A DNA stretch of 64,000 bases from Adlercreutzia hattorii (GCF_011405655.1 NZ_AP022829.1:853001-917000), one strand, 5' to 3'; positions 1 through 8,899 are shown, counted from the stretch's first letter. The notes: generated from the letters alone by a model not told the origin. A program made the numbers and translations.

Positions 1-1769
1 ACGAGCCCCCGGTTCGTGAGGCGCAGCTCCGGCAGACAGGCGAGCGGGATGAGCGCCATGGTCATGAAGGGGGAGGGCATGGTACAGCCGATCTCGGCCC
101 AGGTCTTTTCCAGATGATGCACCTTCTCGCTCATAGCGGGGGCGTCCAGGTCGTTCATGAGGCCGGCGATGGGCAGCTCCACGAGGCCGAGCACCTCGCC
201 GTCGGCCACGACGACCATGCCGCCGCCCACCTCGGCGAGCGTATTGGCCGCCAGCGCCATGTCCGCATCGTTGGTGCCCACTACGAGCAGGTTGTGGGCG
301 TCGTGGGCCACCGTGGAGGCCATGGCACCGCGCTTGATGCCGAAGCCCTTGGTGAACCCGACGCCGAAGGTGCCCGTCTCGTGGTGGCGCTCGAAGACGA
401 AGGTCTTCAGCACGTCCTGGTCAAGATCGCTTTCCAGGGCGCCGTCCGTCACGGTGAGCGCGGCGCGAACCTCGCGGTCGGGCACCGATCCGGGCAGCAC
501 TTCGATGACGCGCACGCATACCGCGTCACCCTCGGCGGCGTCGGTGGGTGCTTCCACGCGGAACGTCTCGGGTGCGATGGCGCGCCCCAGGTGCATGGAG
601 TGGGTCACCCACGCCGGGTATTCGAAAGGCGGAAGCGGGAAGGTGCACGCGCCGTTTTCGGCCACCACGTCGCCGTCGATGAGCACGCGGGTGACGTTCA
701 AATCCTCCAGGTTGTCCAAAAACACGATGTCGGCGCACTTGCCCGGGGTGATGGAGCCCAGCTCGTTGTCCATGCGGAAGCAGGTGGCGGTGTTGATGGT
801 CATCATCTGGATGGCGCGCACCGCGTCGATGCCGCATTCCACGGCCTTGCGCAGGATGTAGTCGAGGTGCCCGTTGGCCACGAGCGTGTGCGGGTGCGTG
901 TCGTCGGAGATGAGGTTTGTGAAGCGCGTGTCGATGTCGGTCTCGGTGATGGCCGCCGCCAGGTTCGGCAGGTCGAGCCAGGCCGAGCCGTAGCGCAGCT
1001 GGGCGTACTGGCCGAGGCGCATCTTGGCCAGCGCGTCCTCGGCGCGGGTCGACTCGTGGCAGCAGCGCACGCCGCTGGCGACGTAGGCGTTCAGCCCCTG
1101 GTCGGTCTCGGGGATGGAGTAGTGGCCCGTGACCACCTTGTCGGCGGCGAGGGTGGCGGCCACTTCGCCGTGGGCGTGATCGGTGCCCGCCAGCACACCG
1201 GGGAAGTTCATCATCTCGCCGAGGCCCACCACGCCGTCCCAGGTCATGGAATCGGCGATCTCGGCGGCGCCCACGGCGGCGCCGGTGTCCTCGAAGCCGG
1301 GCACGGCCGGCACACAGGAAGGTGTGGTCACCATGGCCTTCAGCGGCGTGCGCGCAGCGTCCTCCATCATCACCTGCACCCCTTCAAGGCCGAGCACATT
1401 GCACACCTCGTGGGGATCCCAGTAAATGCCCACCGTGCCGTGGGGGATAACGGCCCGGGCGTACTCGCCGGCGCCGATCATGGAGGACTCCACGTGGATG
1501 TGCCCGTCCAGAAAGCCCGGGGCAATCACCTGGCCGATGGCGTCAATGACGCGGGTGTTCTCGCCGATGCAATGGGCGGCGCTTTGCCCCACATAGGCGA
1601 TGCGACCCTCCGCGATGGCCACGTCGATGTCGTCTTGCACTTCGGCCGTGCACACGTTCACGAGCCGCGCGCCCGTGATCACGGTGTCGGCGGGTTGGCG
1701 TCCCTGGGCCACGGCGGCCAGGGTTTGCGTGCACTCCCAAAACGGTTTCTTGCAGAAATGGTTCAGCAT
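1..1769 (-). CDS. adeC: Adenine deaminase (C-terminus cut by window start)
   Basis: Deaminates adenine to hypoxanthine in purine salvage; cytoplasmic, metal-dependent amidohydrolase. The 589 residues present begin MLNHFCKKPFWE. The metal-binding signature GHIHVESSM follows an amidohydrolase strand (VIAPGFLDGHIH), and DPHEVCNVLG is the second family hallmark. The gene still reads LPELRLTNRGL at the window edge, which matches the last stretch of AdeC proteins, so only a few residues are missing. Start chosen at the ATG complementary to 1767-1769 because GAAGGAGG lies just upstream of it. It is divergent from the aldo/keto reductase at 2080. The hypoxanthine phosphoribosyltransferase at 37.6 kb could use its product. 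Family assignment is from motifs and length. Confidence 0.93.
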   Translation of the reverse strand, partial: MLNHFCKKPFWECTQTLAAVAQGRQPADTVITGARLVNVCTAEVQDDIDVAIAEGRIAYVGQSAAHCIGENTRVIDAIGQVIAPGFLDGHIHVESSMIGAGEYARAVIPHGTVGIYWDPHEVCNVLGLEGVQVMMEDAARTPLKAMVTTPSCVPAVPGFEDTGAAVGAAEIADSMTWDGVVGLGEMMNFPGVLAGTDHAHGEVAATLAADKVVTGHYSIPETDQGLNAYVASGVRCCHESTRAEDALAKMRLGQYAQLRYGSAWLDLPNLAAAITETDIDTRFTNLISDDTHPHTLVANGHLDYILRKAVECGIDAVRAIQMMTINTATCFRMDNELGSITPGKCADIVFLDNLEDLNVTRVLIDGDVVAENGACTFPLPPFEYPAWVTHSMHLGRAIAPETFRVEAPTDAAEGDAVCVRVIEVLPGSVPDREVRAALTVTDGALESDLDQDVLKTFVFERHHETGTFGVGFTKGFGIKRGAMASTVAHDAHNLLVVGTNDADMALAANTLAEVGGGMVVVADGEVLGLVELPIAGLMNDLDAPAMSEKVHHLEKTWAEIGCTMPSPFMTMALIPLACLPELRLTNRGL

Positions 1770-2079
1770 GGGCGCCTCCTTCAGCGCTAGATGAATGGCC
1801 GGCGTGCGCGGGCGTCGGCGTAGGCGAGCGGCCAGATGAGCGGCCGAAATGCCTGTCTGCGGCCGCAGCCGGCCTGATGGCGCCAGTGTACGCCCGTCGT
1901 CTTCCGGGAAGGTGTCAATGGCCGAGAATGCAGAAGGGCTTCACGGAGTTCCCTTTCCTTGGAGTTAGCTCTAAATGCTTTAATGGGGGAAGCGGGGAAT
2001 GAGAAGGTCGCGATAAGGCAAGATGATCGAAGAAGAACGTCGCGGCAGCATAGGGTTTGCGAAGAAGAGAGGACGTGCC
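1770..2079. other. Divergent intergenic region, adeC / aldo-keto reductase
   Basis: 310 bases between two divergent genes. It contains the MerR-type promoter described at 1954-1984 and otherwise no gene or clear repeat. An in-frame ATG at 2023 would add 19 charged residues to the aldo/keto reductase; I treat that stretch as leader because family members start with MEYRKLGRTG. Confidence 0.5.
1954..1984 (+). promoter_or_regulatory. Candidate MerR-type promoter for the aldo/keto reductase
   Basis: Dyad TTGGAG-N4-CTCTAA (1959-1974) lies between a poor -35 (TTTCCT, 1954-1959) and a -10 (TTTAAT, 1979-1984) with a 19-bp spacer. A dyad inside an over-long 19-bp spacer is the hallmark of promoters activated by MerR-family regulators. 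The same architecture with a better -35 precedes the second Fe-S aldo/keto reductase at 24.2 kb, which supports the call. No MerR gene is in the window, so any regulator acts in trans. Confidence 0.55.
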
Positions 2080-3225
2080 ATGGAGTATCGGAAATTGGGC
2101 CGCACGGGCCTGAAGGCGAGTGTTATCGGGTTCGGCGCCGAGTGGATCGGCAAGATGGAGCAGGCCGAGGTGAACGCCATGGCCGCCCGGGGCGCCGCGG
2201 CCGGCGTGAACATCGTGGACTGCTGGATGAGCGACCCGGCGGTGCGTTCGGCCCTCGGCGAGGCGCTTGAGCCGACGCGCGATCAGTGGATCATCCAGGG
2301 CCACATCGGCAGTACCTGGCAGGACGGCCAGTACGTGCGCACCCGCGAGCTGAACCACGTGCGCCCGGCCTTCGAGGACTTGCTGGCGCGCCTGCGCACC
2401 GACCACGTCGAACTGGGCATGATCCACTACGTGGACGCCTGCGACGAGTTCCGCGCCATCATGGACGGCCCCTTCATCGAATACGTGCGCGAACTTCTGG
2501 CTGCGGGCAAGATCGGGCACATCGGCCTTTCCACCCACAATCCCGAAGTGGCGCTGCTCGCCTGTGACGAGCCGGAGATCGAGGTCATCATGTTCTCGCT
2601 GAACCCGGCCTTCGACATGATGCCGGCTTCCGAGGATTTGGAAGATCTGTTCGGCGACTACGAGAACGTGGCCGGCGATGGCATCGAACCCGTGCGCGCT
2701 CGCCTGTACGCCCGGGCCGAGGAGAAGGATGTGGCCCTCACGGTGATGAAGGGCTACGCGGGCGGGCGCCTGCTTTCCGCCGACGCGTCGCCCTTCGGGG
2801 TGGCGCTCACGCCGGTGCAGTGCATCCACTACGCGCTCACGCGCCCCGCGGTGGCGAGCGTCATGGTGGGCGTGGAAACCGTGGAACAGTTGAAAGAGGC
2901 CTTGGCCTACGAGGGCGCCACCGCCGCCGAGCGCGACTACGCGAGCGTGCTGGCCGGGGCGCCCAAGCACGCCTACATGGGCCAGTGCACCTACTGCGGC
3001 CACTGCGCGCCGTGCACGGTGGGCATCAACATCGCACTTTCCAACAAGTTCGCCGACTTGGCCGAGATGGCGGGCGAGGTGCCCGCCTCGGTGGCGGCCC
3101 ACTACAAGGCCATGGACGTCACGGCCGGCGCCTGCATCGCCTGCGGCGACTGCGAGCCCCGCTGCCCCTTCGACGTGCCGATCATCGAGCGCATGGAAAA
3201 GACGGAGGAGCTCTTCGGCTGCTAA
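2080..3225 (+). CDS. Aldo/keto reductase with C-terminal 4Fe-4S ferredoxin domain
   Basis: 381 residues: an N-terminal (beta/alpha)8 aldo/keto reductase domain starting MEYRKLGRTGLKASVIGFG, then a ferredoxin-like tail with two cysteine clusters (CTYCGHCAPC and CIACGDCEPRC) able to hold 4Fe-4S clusters. Probably a cytoplasmic oxidoreductase taking electrons through the Fe-S tail; substrate unknown. The usual catalytic Tyr region (DTAxxY) reads DCWMSD, and the catalytic Lys position reads His (IIQGHIG), so chemistry may differ from classical members. Start at the ATG at 2080 with GAAGAGAGGA just upstream. A MerR-type promoter sits about 95 bases upstream. Compare the second, canonical-looking paralogue at 24203. 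Confidence 0.85.
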   Translation: MEYRKLGRTGLKASVIGFGAEWIGKMEQAEVNAMAARGAAAGVNIVDCWMSDPAVRSALGEALEPTRDQWIIQGHIGSTWQDGQYVRTRELNHVRPAFEDLLARLRTDHVELGMIHYVDACDEFRAIMDGPFIEYVRELLAAGKIGHIGLSTHNPEVALLACDEPEIEVIMFSLNPAFDMMPASEDLEDLFGDYENVAGDGIEPVRARLYARAEEKDVALTVMKGYAGGRLLSADASPFGVALTPVQCIHYALTRPAVASVMVGVETVEQLKEALAYEGATAAERDYASVLAGAPKHAYMGQCTYCGHCAPCTVGINIALSNKFADLAEMAGEVPASVAAHYKAMDVTAGACIACGDCEPRCPFDVPIIERMEKTEELFGC

Positions 3226-3266
3226 ACGAGCCGGCGAACTTCGGAGTCTTCAGCATTCGGGCGGGC

Positions 3267-3402
3267 TAATGCCACTTCGACGCAGAAATGGCCGATGGAA
3301 GGTGCCAGTTCAGGGCCGAAATGGTTGAAAATGCCAGTTCAACCTTGAAATGGCCGGCGTTGGGAAGGCGCGTCGCGCCATTTCTGCCCTCAACTGGCAT
3401 CT
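3267..3402. repeat. Cluster A of a 25-bp repeat (four copies)
   Basis: Four 25-base units fit ATGCCAGTT-N7-GAAATGG preceded by two bases: 3267-3291, 3300-3324, 3329-3353 (all +) and 3378-3402 (-). The gaps are 8, 4 and 24 bases. The last copy is inverted and overlaps the 3' end of the LysR gene. Four more copies lie at 45492-45617. Copies 3 and 4 could pair as a hairpin between the convergent aldo/keto reductase and LysR genes, so it might also act as a terminator; no T-run is evident. Confidence 0.8.
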
Positions 3403-4301
3403 GCCGGCGGATTTTCGAAATCGCGCTCGGCGCAGAGGCCCTTCAACGTATCCAAAAAAGCTTGGGCTTGGCGGGTGGGGAGGGTCTTGCGCCAGACGAG
3501 GCCCTGGGTGGATTCCAGGGTGGGGGACAGCGGTACGAAAGCCAAGTCGTTCAGCTCGTTGGCCTCGAACAGGCCGCGATAGGTGAACGCGCTGCCGATG
3601 CCCTGCCGCACGAGGAACTTGGCGTTCAGTGGCAGGTTGTAGGTGGCGCGCACGTCCATCTCGTCGGCCAAGTCTCCCAGCCATTGGCCGAGCACGCCCA
3701 CCTTCACGCCTTGGCGCGAGCTGATGAGCGGCTGGTCCAGCAGGTCCTCGGGCATGACGGCCGCCTTTGCTGCCAGGGGGTTGTCGCGGCGGACAAGGAG
3801 ACCCCACGTGTCGGTGTGGGGTAGGCGCAAGGTGTGCATGTCCACATGGCTGCGCAGCTCGCATTCCAGAAGGAAGTCGTAGAAGCCGCGGACGAAGTTG
3901 TCCATGAGGTCGGCCGAGGTGCCGCTGTACAGCTCGAAGGTGATGCCGGGGTAGGCGGCGCTCGTGCGCTTCATGGCCTCGGCGACAAGCTCCATGGCCT
4001 GGGTCTCGCCGGCGGCGATGTGCACCTTACCGGCGATGGAATGGGTGGGAAGGGCGATCTCCTCCTCGGCCTTGTCAGCCAAAGCGAGGATGGACTCGGC
4101 GTAGCGGCGCAGGATGACGCCCTGCTCGGTGAGCTCGATGCCTTTGCGGTTGCGCTGATACAGAAGGTGCCCCAGCTCGTCTTCCAAAGCGGCCAGCTGG
4201 CGCGAGAGCGTCGGCTGGGTGACGTGCAATGACTTGGCCGCCGCGGTGATGGAGCCCTCGCGGACGACGGTGACGAAATAGCGGAGCGTTCTCAGTTCCA
4301 T
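3390..4301 (-). CDS. LysR-family transcriptional regulator
   Basis: 303 residues. N-terminal winged helix-turn-helix (MELRTLRYFVTVVREGSITA, then AAKSLHVTQPTLSRQLAALE), followed by a LysR substrate-binding domain. Start placed at the ATG complementary to 4299-4301 rather than upstream, because LysR proteins begin right at MELRTLRYF and a GAAGGGGG precedes it. Divergent from the molybdopterin oxidoreductase operon with a shared 197-base region, which is the classic arrangement for LysR regulators controlling the neighbour. It may therefore regulate that operon in response to its substrate (inference). Its last codons overlap an inverted 25-bp repeat copy. Confidence 0.92.
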   Translation of the reverse strand: MELRTLRYFVTVVREGSITAAAKSLHVTQPTLSRQLAALEDELGHLLYQRNRKGIELTEQGVILRRYAESILALADKAEEEIALPTHSIAGKVHIAAGETQAMELVAEAMKRTSAAYPGITFELYSGTSADLMDNFVRGFYDFLLECELRSHVDMHTLRLPHTDTWGLLVRRDNPLAAKAAVMPEDLLDQPLISSRQGVKVGVLGQWLGDLADEMDVRATYNLPLNAKFLVRQGIGSAFTYRGLFEANELNDLAFVPLSPTLESTQGLVWRKTLPTRQAQAFLDTLKGLCAERDFENPPADAS

Positions 4302-4498
4302 GGTTCCCCCTTCGATTCCCCGGCGTGCTCGGCTGCCGCGCTGTCCGCGTCTATTACGCCAGGCGAGATTGGGTCTGGCACATCCTGCATGCCTTTCAAG
4401 CATTTACAAGATTACAATATAAGCATTACCTATGGAAGGGGTGCCCTCCGTATGATTCGAGCTGTCAGAGAAGACACGAGAAGAGGAGGGTGATGTTC
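4302..4498. promoter_or_regulatory. Divergent promoter region with candidate LysR site
   Basis: An AT-rich island (about 4400-4435) in otherwise GC-rich DNA lies between the LysR gene and the molybdoenzyme operon. The imperfect dyad ATGC-N7-GCAT at 4389-4403 contains the T-N11-A spacing typical of LysR boxes. A TTTACA at 4403-4408 could be a -35 for the + strand operon. Exact promoter elements are uncertain. Confidence 0.4.
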
Positions 4499-7381
4499 AT
4501 GGCTCTATTGGACAAGGGCATGAAGCGTCGCGATTTCTTGAAGGCGTCCGCCGCCACGGCGGCGGTCGGGCTTGCGGGCTGCGCGCCGAGCACGGCCACC
4601 GACATGGCCGAGACCGGCGGGAGTGCCGGCGCGACGACCCATAAGGTGGCCAGCGACGCCGCCATCATCGAGGGCAAGGGCGAGTGGATGCCTATCCATT
4701 GCCACCAGAACTGCAACCAGATGTGCCTGAACATGGGGTACGTGGTGGACGGCGTCGTGGTGCGCCAGAAGACCGACGACTCCCATGCGGACAGTTTCGA
4801 CTGCCCCCAGCAGCGCGGCTGCCTGCGCGGGCGCTCCCTGCGCCAGCAGGTGTACAACGCCGACCGCATCAAGTACCCCATGAAGCGCAAGAGCTGGCAG
4901 CCCGGCGGCGGCGAGGCCGCCCACGGCGAGCTGCGCGGCAAGGACGAATGGGAGCGCATCAGCTGGGACGAGGCGCTGACCTACGTGACCGACGAGCTGA
5001 AGCGCGTCTACGCGCAGTACGGCCAGGACGCCGTCATCTGCAACGGCTGGCGCTGGGCCCCCGGCTCCGCCATGTTCCCGGTCATTGGCGGCGCGGTGTA
5101 CAACACCGAGTGCGAGTCCTTCGGCTGCTGGGCCTTCCAAACGGAAGCGCTGGGCATGTACTCCCACGGCGATCATCCCGACCTCATGATGGCGCCGGAC
5201 AAGTACGACCTGCCCAACGCCGACACCATCGTGCTGTACGGCTGCAATCCGGCCTGGTCGCAGCACTCCTCCATGTACTGGCTGAAGAACGCCCAGAAGG
5301 CCGGGGTCAACTTCGTGTTCGTCGGCCCCGACTACAACGCCACCGCCGCCGCCATGGACGCCCGCTGGATCCGCGTGCGCCCCGGCACCGATACGGCCTT
5401 CCTGCTGGCAGTGGCCTACGAGATGGTGCGGCTCGACGAGGAGCGCGGCGACATCATCGATTGGGACTTCGTGAACGAGCGCACCGTGGGCTTCACGCCG
5501 GAGACCATGCCCGCCGATGCCACCACCGACGAGAACTTCCGCGACTATCTGCTGGGCGCCTACGACAACACGCCAAAGACGCCGGAATGGGCGACGGAGA
5601 TCTGCGGCACGCCGGTTGAGGACATTACCTGGTACGCCGAGATGGCCGGCAAGAACAACGCCGTCATGTTCCTGCACAGCTACGCCGCCTCTCGCTACCT
5701 GGGCGCCGAGAACCTCTCCCAGGCCTTCATGACGGTGTCGGCCTTGGGCGGGCACTTCGGCAAGAGCGGCCATGGTTCGGCGGCCATCTACACGTGGGAT
5801 GCGGGCGACTCGGGCTACCGGCTCATCCAGCACGTCGGCGGCGACTACGGCTATGTGGACAACCTGGTGGGCAGCCCCGCCGCCACGGGCCCCAACCGCA
5901 ACATCGAGGGCAATTCCTGGTGGAGCTCGCTTGCCGACGGCAAGTACCTGTCCTCTTCGGAGGGCCCCTACGACCTTGGCTCCAGCGACGTGGTGGGCGA
6001 CCCGACGAAGCTGCGCGCCAACACGCCGGTCTACCACGAGGCCCGCGAGATGCCGGTGAACCCGCGCATGCTTGTGCAGACAAACTCGAACTTCATGCAG
6101 ACGCGCGGCAACCTCGCCACGGCCATCAAGGTCATGCGCGCGGCCGACACTTGCGTGTCCTTCGAGATCAAGTTCTCGCTCACGGCCCAGTTCGCCGACA
6201 TCATCCTGCCGGTGTGCACCCACTGGGAGGGCAACGACGACGAGTCTTGGGGCGAGCTGTCCTGGCCGAGCCCGTTTGGCGACGGCAACGGCCAGAAGCA
6301 GCGCAAGGACGCCCTGCTTGCTTGGAAGCCCCTGGTGAAGCCGATGTACGAGGCCCGCGAGGAGAAGCGCGTCTTCCGCGAGATCATCGAGCGCATGGGG
6401 TATAACCCCGACGACGCCTACCCGAAGAGCAACTACGACCAGTGGCTTGGCTACTTCCTCGGCATGCGCGTGCTGAATGAGGACGCGACGAAGTGGGAGC
6501 CGGTCATCACCTGGACCGAGGCCGACAACGAGAAGTACCACGCGAGCTACCCGGCCCAGGAGGGCAAGGTCGCCTTCGACCAGTTCATGGCCGACGGAAG
6601 CTATGTGGTTGAGCGCTCGGAGGGCGATCCGCGCAACTACGTGGGCTACCGCGACGACAAGCTGGGAATCGGCGAGGACGGCGAGTCGGTCGTCGTGGCC
6701 GACCCGGCCTGGCCGCGCCCGTCGGTGTCGGGCAAACTGGAGATCTACTGCCAGTACAAGGCCGACAACGTGAACCGCATCGGTCTGAACGATACGCCCA
6801 TCAAGCCCTACGCGAACTACTTCGTGCCGCGCCGCGGCTACCAGGAGACGTTTGCCAACTGGGAGGCCAAGGAGAAGGGCGCTTACCCGCTGCAGGCCTA
6901 CACGCCGCACTACATGCGCCGCGCCCACACCTGCTACGACAACATGACCTGGACCCAGGAGGCCTTCCGCAACCCAGTGTTCATGAGCGTGGAAGACGCC
7001 GAGGCCCGCGGCATCAAAGCCGGCGACACGGTGCGCTGCTTCAACGACTTCGGCAGCATGCTGAGAATCGCCCAGCCCATGCAGGGCTACATGCCCGGCG
7101 TGGTGGGCATTCCCCACGGCGTGCACTCGGTGTTCGACGAGTCCGACCCCGAGAACATCATCGACCGCGGCGGGAGCGAGCAGATGCTCTCCGACGGCCT
7201 GCAGTCGAACTACTTCCCCCAGGTGGACGGGTACAACAGCCTGCTCATCGAGATTGAGAAGTACGACGGCGAGCCGTTGGTGGAAGACTTCGAGCGCGGG
7301 CCGTTTCTGGCCGCGGGTATAGACGACGAGGGCACGGCCGCCTATGTGGTGCCCGGTGCCGACAACGGACAGGAGGCTTAA
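4499..7381 (+). CDS. Tat-exported molybdopterin oxidoreductase, DMSO-reductase family catalytic subunit
   Basis: 960 residues. The N-terminus carries a twin-arginine signal (KRRDFLKASAATAAVG) ending in LAGC, so it is predicted to be exported folded and probably lipid-anchored. Residues after about 60 hold an Fe-S binding cysteine cluster (HCHQNCNQMC and later FDCPQQRGC), followed by the long molybdopterin domains of the DmsA/TorA/PhsA superfamily and a C-terminal dinucleotide-binding domain. It likely reduces an external electron acceptor, substrate unknown. First gene of an operon with an Fe-S subunit 3 bases downstream and a TorD-type chaperone. Start at ATG 4499, eight bases after AAGAGGAGGG; an ATG at 4493 is too close to that site. 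Divergent from a LysR gene. Confidence 0.9.
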   Translation: MALLDKGMKRRDFLKASAATAAVGLAGCAPSTATDMAETGGSAGATTHKVASDAAIIEGKGEWMPIHCHQNCNQMCLNMGYVVDGVVVRQKTDDSHADSFDCPQQRGCLRGRSLRQQVYNADRIKYPMKRKSWQPGGGEAAHGELRGKDEWERISWDEALTYVTDELKRVYAQYGQDAVICNGWRWAPGSAMFPVIGGAVYNTECESFGCWAFQTEALGMYSHGDHPDLMMAPDKYDLPNADTIVLYGCNPAWSQHSSMYWLKNAQKAGVNFVFVGPDYNATAAAMDARWIRVRPGTDTAFLLAVAYEMVRLDEERGDIIDWDFVNERTVGFTPETMPADATTDENFRDYLLGAYDNTPKTPEWATEICGTPVEDITWYAEMAGKNNAVMFLHSYAASRYLGAENLSQAFMTVSALGGHFGKSGHGSAAIYTWDAGDSGYRLIQHVGGDYGYVDNLVGSPAATGPNRNIEGNSWWSSLADGKYLSSSEGPYDLGSSDVVGDPTKLRANTPVYHEAREMPVNPRMLVQTNSNFMQTRGNLATAIKVMRAADTCVSFEIKFSLTAQFADIILPVCTHWEGNDDESWGELSWPSPFGDGNGQKQRKDALLAWKPLVKPMYEAREEKRVFREIIERMGYNPDDAYPKSNYDQWLGYFLGMRVLNEDATKWEPVITWTEADNEKYHASYPAQEGKVAFDQFMADGSYVVERSEGDPRNYVGYRDDKLGIGEDGESVVVADPAWPRPSVSGKLEIYCQYKADNVNRIGLNDTPIKPYANYFVPRRGYQETFANWEAKEKGAYPLQAYTPHYMRRAHTCYDNMTWTQEAFRNPVFMSVEDAEARGIKAGDTVRCFNDFGSMLRIAQPMQGYMPGVVGIPHGVHSVFDESDPENIIDRGGSEQMLSDGLQSNYFPQVDGYNSLLIEIEKYDGEPLVEDFERGPFLAAGIDDEGTAAYVVPGADNGQEA

Positions 7382-7384
7382 ATC

Positions 7385-7960
7385 ATGAGCTTGGGATTTT
7401 ACGTTGACCTGGCCAGCTGCATCGGCTGCAAGACCTGCCAGGTGGCCTGCAAGGACCGTCGCGACATCCAGGTGGCGGGCCCCCGCCTGCGCCGGGTGGA
7501 CACCTTCGAATGCGGGACGTACCCGGAGGTGGCGATGTTCCACCTGAACATCTCCTGCAACCATTGCGAAAGCCCCGCCTGCGTGGCGAATTGCCCCACG
7601 GGCGCCATGTACAAGGACGACGACGGCACCGTGCAGCACGATGACGAGGCCTGCATCGGCTGCCAGACCTGCGTGAACTCGTGCCCCTACGGTGCCCCGC
7701 AGTTCATCGAGGAGGACAAGATCGTCCAGAAGTGCGACACCTGCCGGGCGCTGCGCGAGGCGGGGCACGAGCCGGTGTGCGTGGAGGCGTGCCCCATGCG
7801 CGCCATCGAGTTTGGCGAAATGGACGATTTGCGCGCCGCCCATCCCGATGCGGTGAGCGAGCTGCCCTGCACGGAGCCGGCCGCCACGACGACCCCCAAC
7901 ATCCTCATCGGCGCCAGCCGCGGGGCCCTGCTCGAGGACTTCAACCCGGTCGTTCTGTAA
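7385..7960 (+). CDS. Ferredoxin-type Fe-S subunit of the molybdoenzyme (DmsB-like)
   Basis: 191 residues with four cysteine clusters of 4Fe-4S type: CIGCKTCQVAC, CNHCESPACVANC, CIGCQTCVNSC and CDTC...CVEAC. This is the pattern of DmsB/NrfC/PhsB electron-transfer subunits, which pass electrons to the molybdopterin subunit. It has no signal peptide and is presumably co-exported bound to the Tat-tagged partner encoded three bases upstream. The AGGAGG at 7371-7376 overlaps the end of the upstream gene. No membrane anchor subunit (DmsC/NrfD type) is next to it, so how it gets electrons from the quinone pool is unclear. Confidence 0.92.
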   Translation: MSLGFYVDLASCIGCKTCQVACKDRRDIQVAGPRLRRVDTFECGTYPEVAMFHLNISCNHCESPACVANCPTGAMYKDDDGTVQHDDEACIGCQTCVNSCPYGAPQFIEEDKIVQKCDTCRALREAGHEPVCVEACPMRAIEFGEMDDLRAAHPDAVSELPCTEPAATTTPNILIGASRGALLEDFNPVVL

Positions 7961-8020
7961 ACGCGAATGCTGCTGGGGCGATCGGTGCGGCCGCCCCTTT
8001 TGCTAGAGGAGGGAGCCATC

Positions 8021-8884
8021 ATGACCGATGTCGTCAACATGCGTCGCGAGTCCATCGACCTGGAGGCGCTGCTTCTGTCGCGCGCCTACCTGTACACGCT
8101 GTTCCACAAGCTGTTCGGCGGTACGCCGGATGCGGCCATGGTGGCATGCGTGCTGTCGGAGACCACGCGTGACGTGGCGGAGGAGTACGCCGGCGACGAC
8201 CCCTCCATGAAGGGCCTCGGGCGCTTTTTGGAGAACCTCGGCGAGTGCGTCGATGGCGCGGTGCTGACCGAGCAGGCCCGCGACGAGTACACGCGCCTGT
8301 TCATCGGTCCGGGTGAAGTGCCCTGCCAGCCGATGGAATCGCCCTACCGCACGAAGGACGCCGCCGTCTTCCAGGAGAACACTCTGGCCGTGCGCGCCAT
8401 CTTTCGCGAGCGCGGGCTTCAACTTACGCGCCTCATGCGCATCCCCGATGACCATATCGCCACCATGTGCGGCTTTATGGCCCATGAGGCCGAGCGCTCC
8501 CTGGCGGAGCTGCGCGCGGGGAACGTGGGCGATCTGGCCGCGTCCCTGCGCGATGAGGAGGCCTTCGTGCGCGACCATATGCTCACCTGGGTGGACGATT
8601 TCGCCCGCTGCGCGCGCCGCTCGAAGACGGCGGTGCTCTACCCGCAGATGATCGAGGCGCTGGCTGCCTTCGTTCGCAACGATGCCGTGCTGCTCTCCGA
8701 GGCCGCCTGCTGGGCCGAGGAGGCGCGCGATGCCTGCGGCGAGACGATCCCCGGGGGTCTCGGCGCCCTTCCGGGCAGCCCCGAGGCCGCCGCCTTCGCC
8801 GAGGTATCCGATGCCCTGGCGGCCCTTGCCCGCCTGCGCCCCTTCGGCATCGAAGACCACGAGCTGGTGAGTATATCGGTCTAA
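8021..8884 (+). CDS. TorD/DmsD-family molybdoenzyme maturation chaperone
   Basis: 287-residue, largely alpha-helical acidic protein. It contains YTRLFIGPGEVPCQPMESPY, the conserved TorD-family stretch (E-Y-x-x-L-F-x-G-P with the following P-x-x-S-x-Y). These cytoplasmic chaperones bind the Tat signal of the catalytic subunit and hold it back until cofactor is inserted. It lies 60 bases after the Fe-S subunit and is preceded by AGAGGAGGGAG, which fixes the start at 8021 rather than the in-frame ATG at 7967. The operon context (molybdoenzyme with Tat signal) fits exactly. Confidence 0.88.
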   Translation: MTDVVNMRRESIDLEALLLSRAYLYTLFHKLFGGTPDAAMVACVLSETTRDVAEEYAGDDPSMKGLGRFLENLGECVDGAVLTEQARDEYTRLFIGPGEVPCQPMESPYRTKDAAVFQENTLAVRAIFRERGLQLTRLMRIPDDHIATMCGFMAHEAERSLAELRAGNVGDLAASLRDEEAFVRDHMLTWVDDFARCARRSKTAVLYPQMIEALAAFVRNDAVLLSEAACWAEEARDACGETIPGGLGALPGSPEAAAFAEVSDALAALARLRPFGIEDHELVSISV

Positions 8885-8899
8885 AGAGCAGCCTCGTCG

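Noticed and set aside
114-1790. 558-codon + strand frame at the window start
   Set aside because: Opposite strand encodes adenine deaminase with GHIHVESSM and a proper ribosome binding site.
2023-2079. Upstream in-frame start for the aldo/keto reductase
   Set aside because: Family members start at MEYRKLGRTG and a ribosome site precedes ATG 2080; kept only as a possibility.
3267-3402. CRISPR array
   Set aside because: Gaps are 4-24 bases, one unit is inverted, and no cas gene is in the window.
4505-7843. 1112-codon open frame on the minus strand opposite the molybdoenzyme operon
   Set aside because: The + strand frame holds clear catalytic and Fe-S motifs; the minus frame is His/Ala/Gly-rich and is the usual high-GC shadow.
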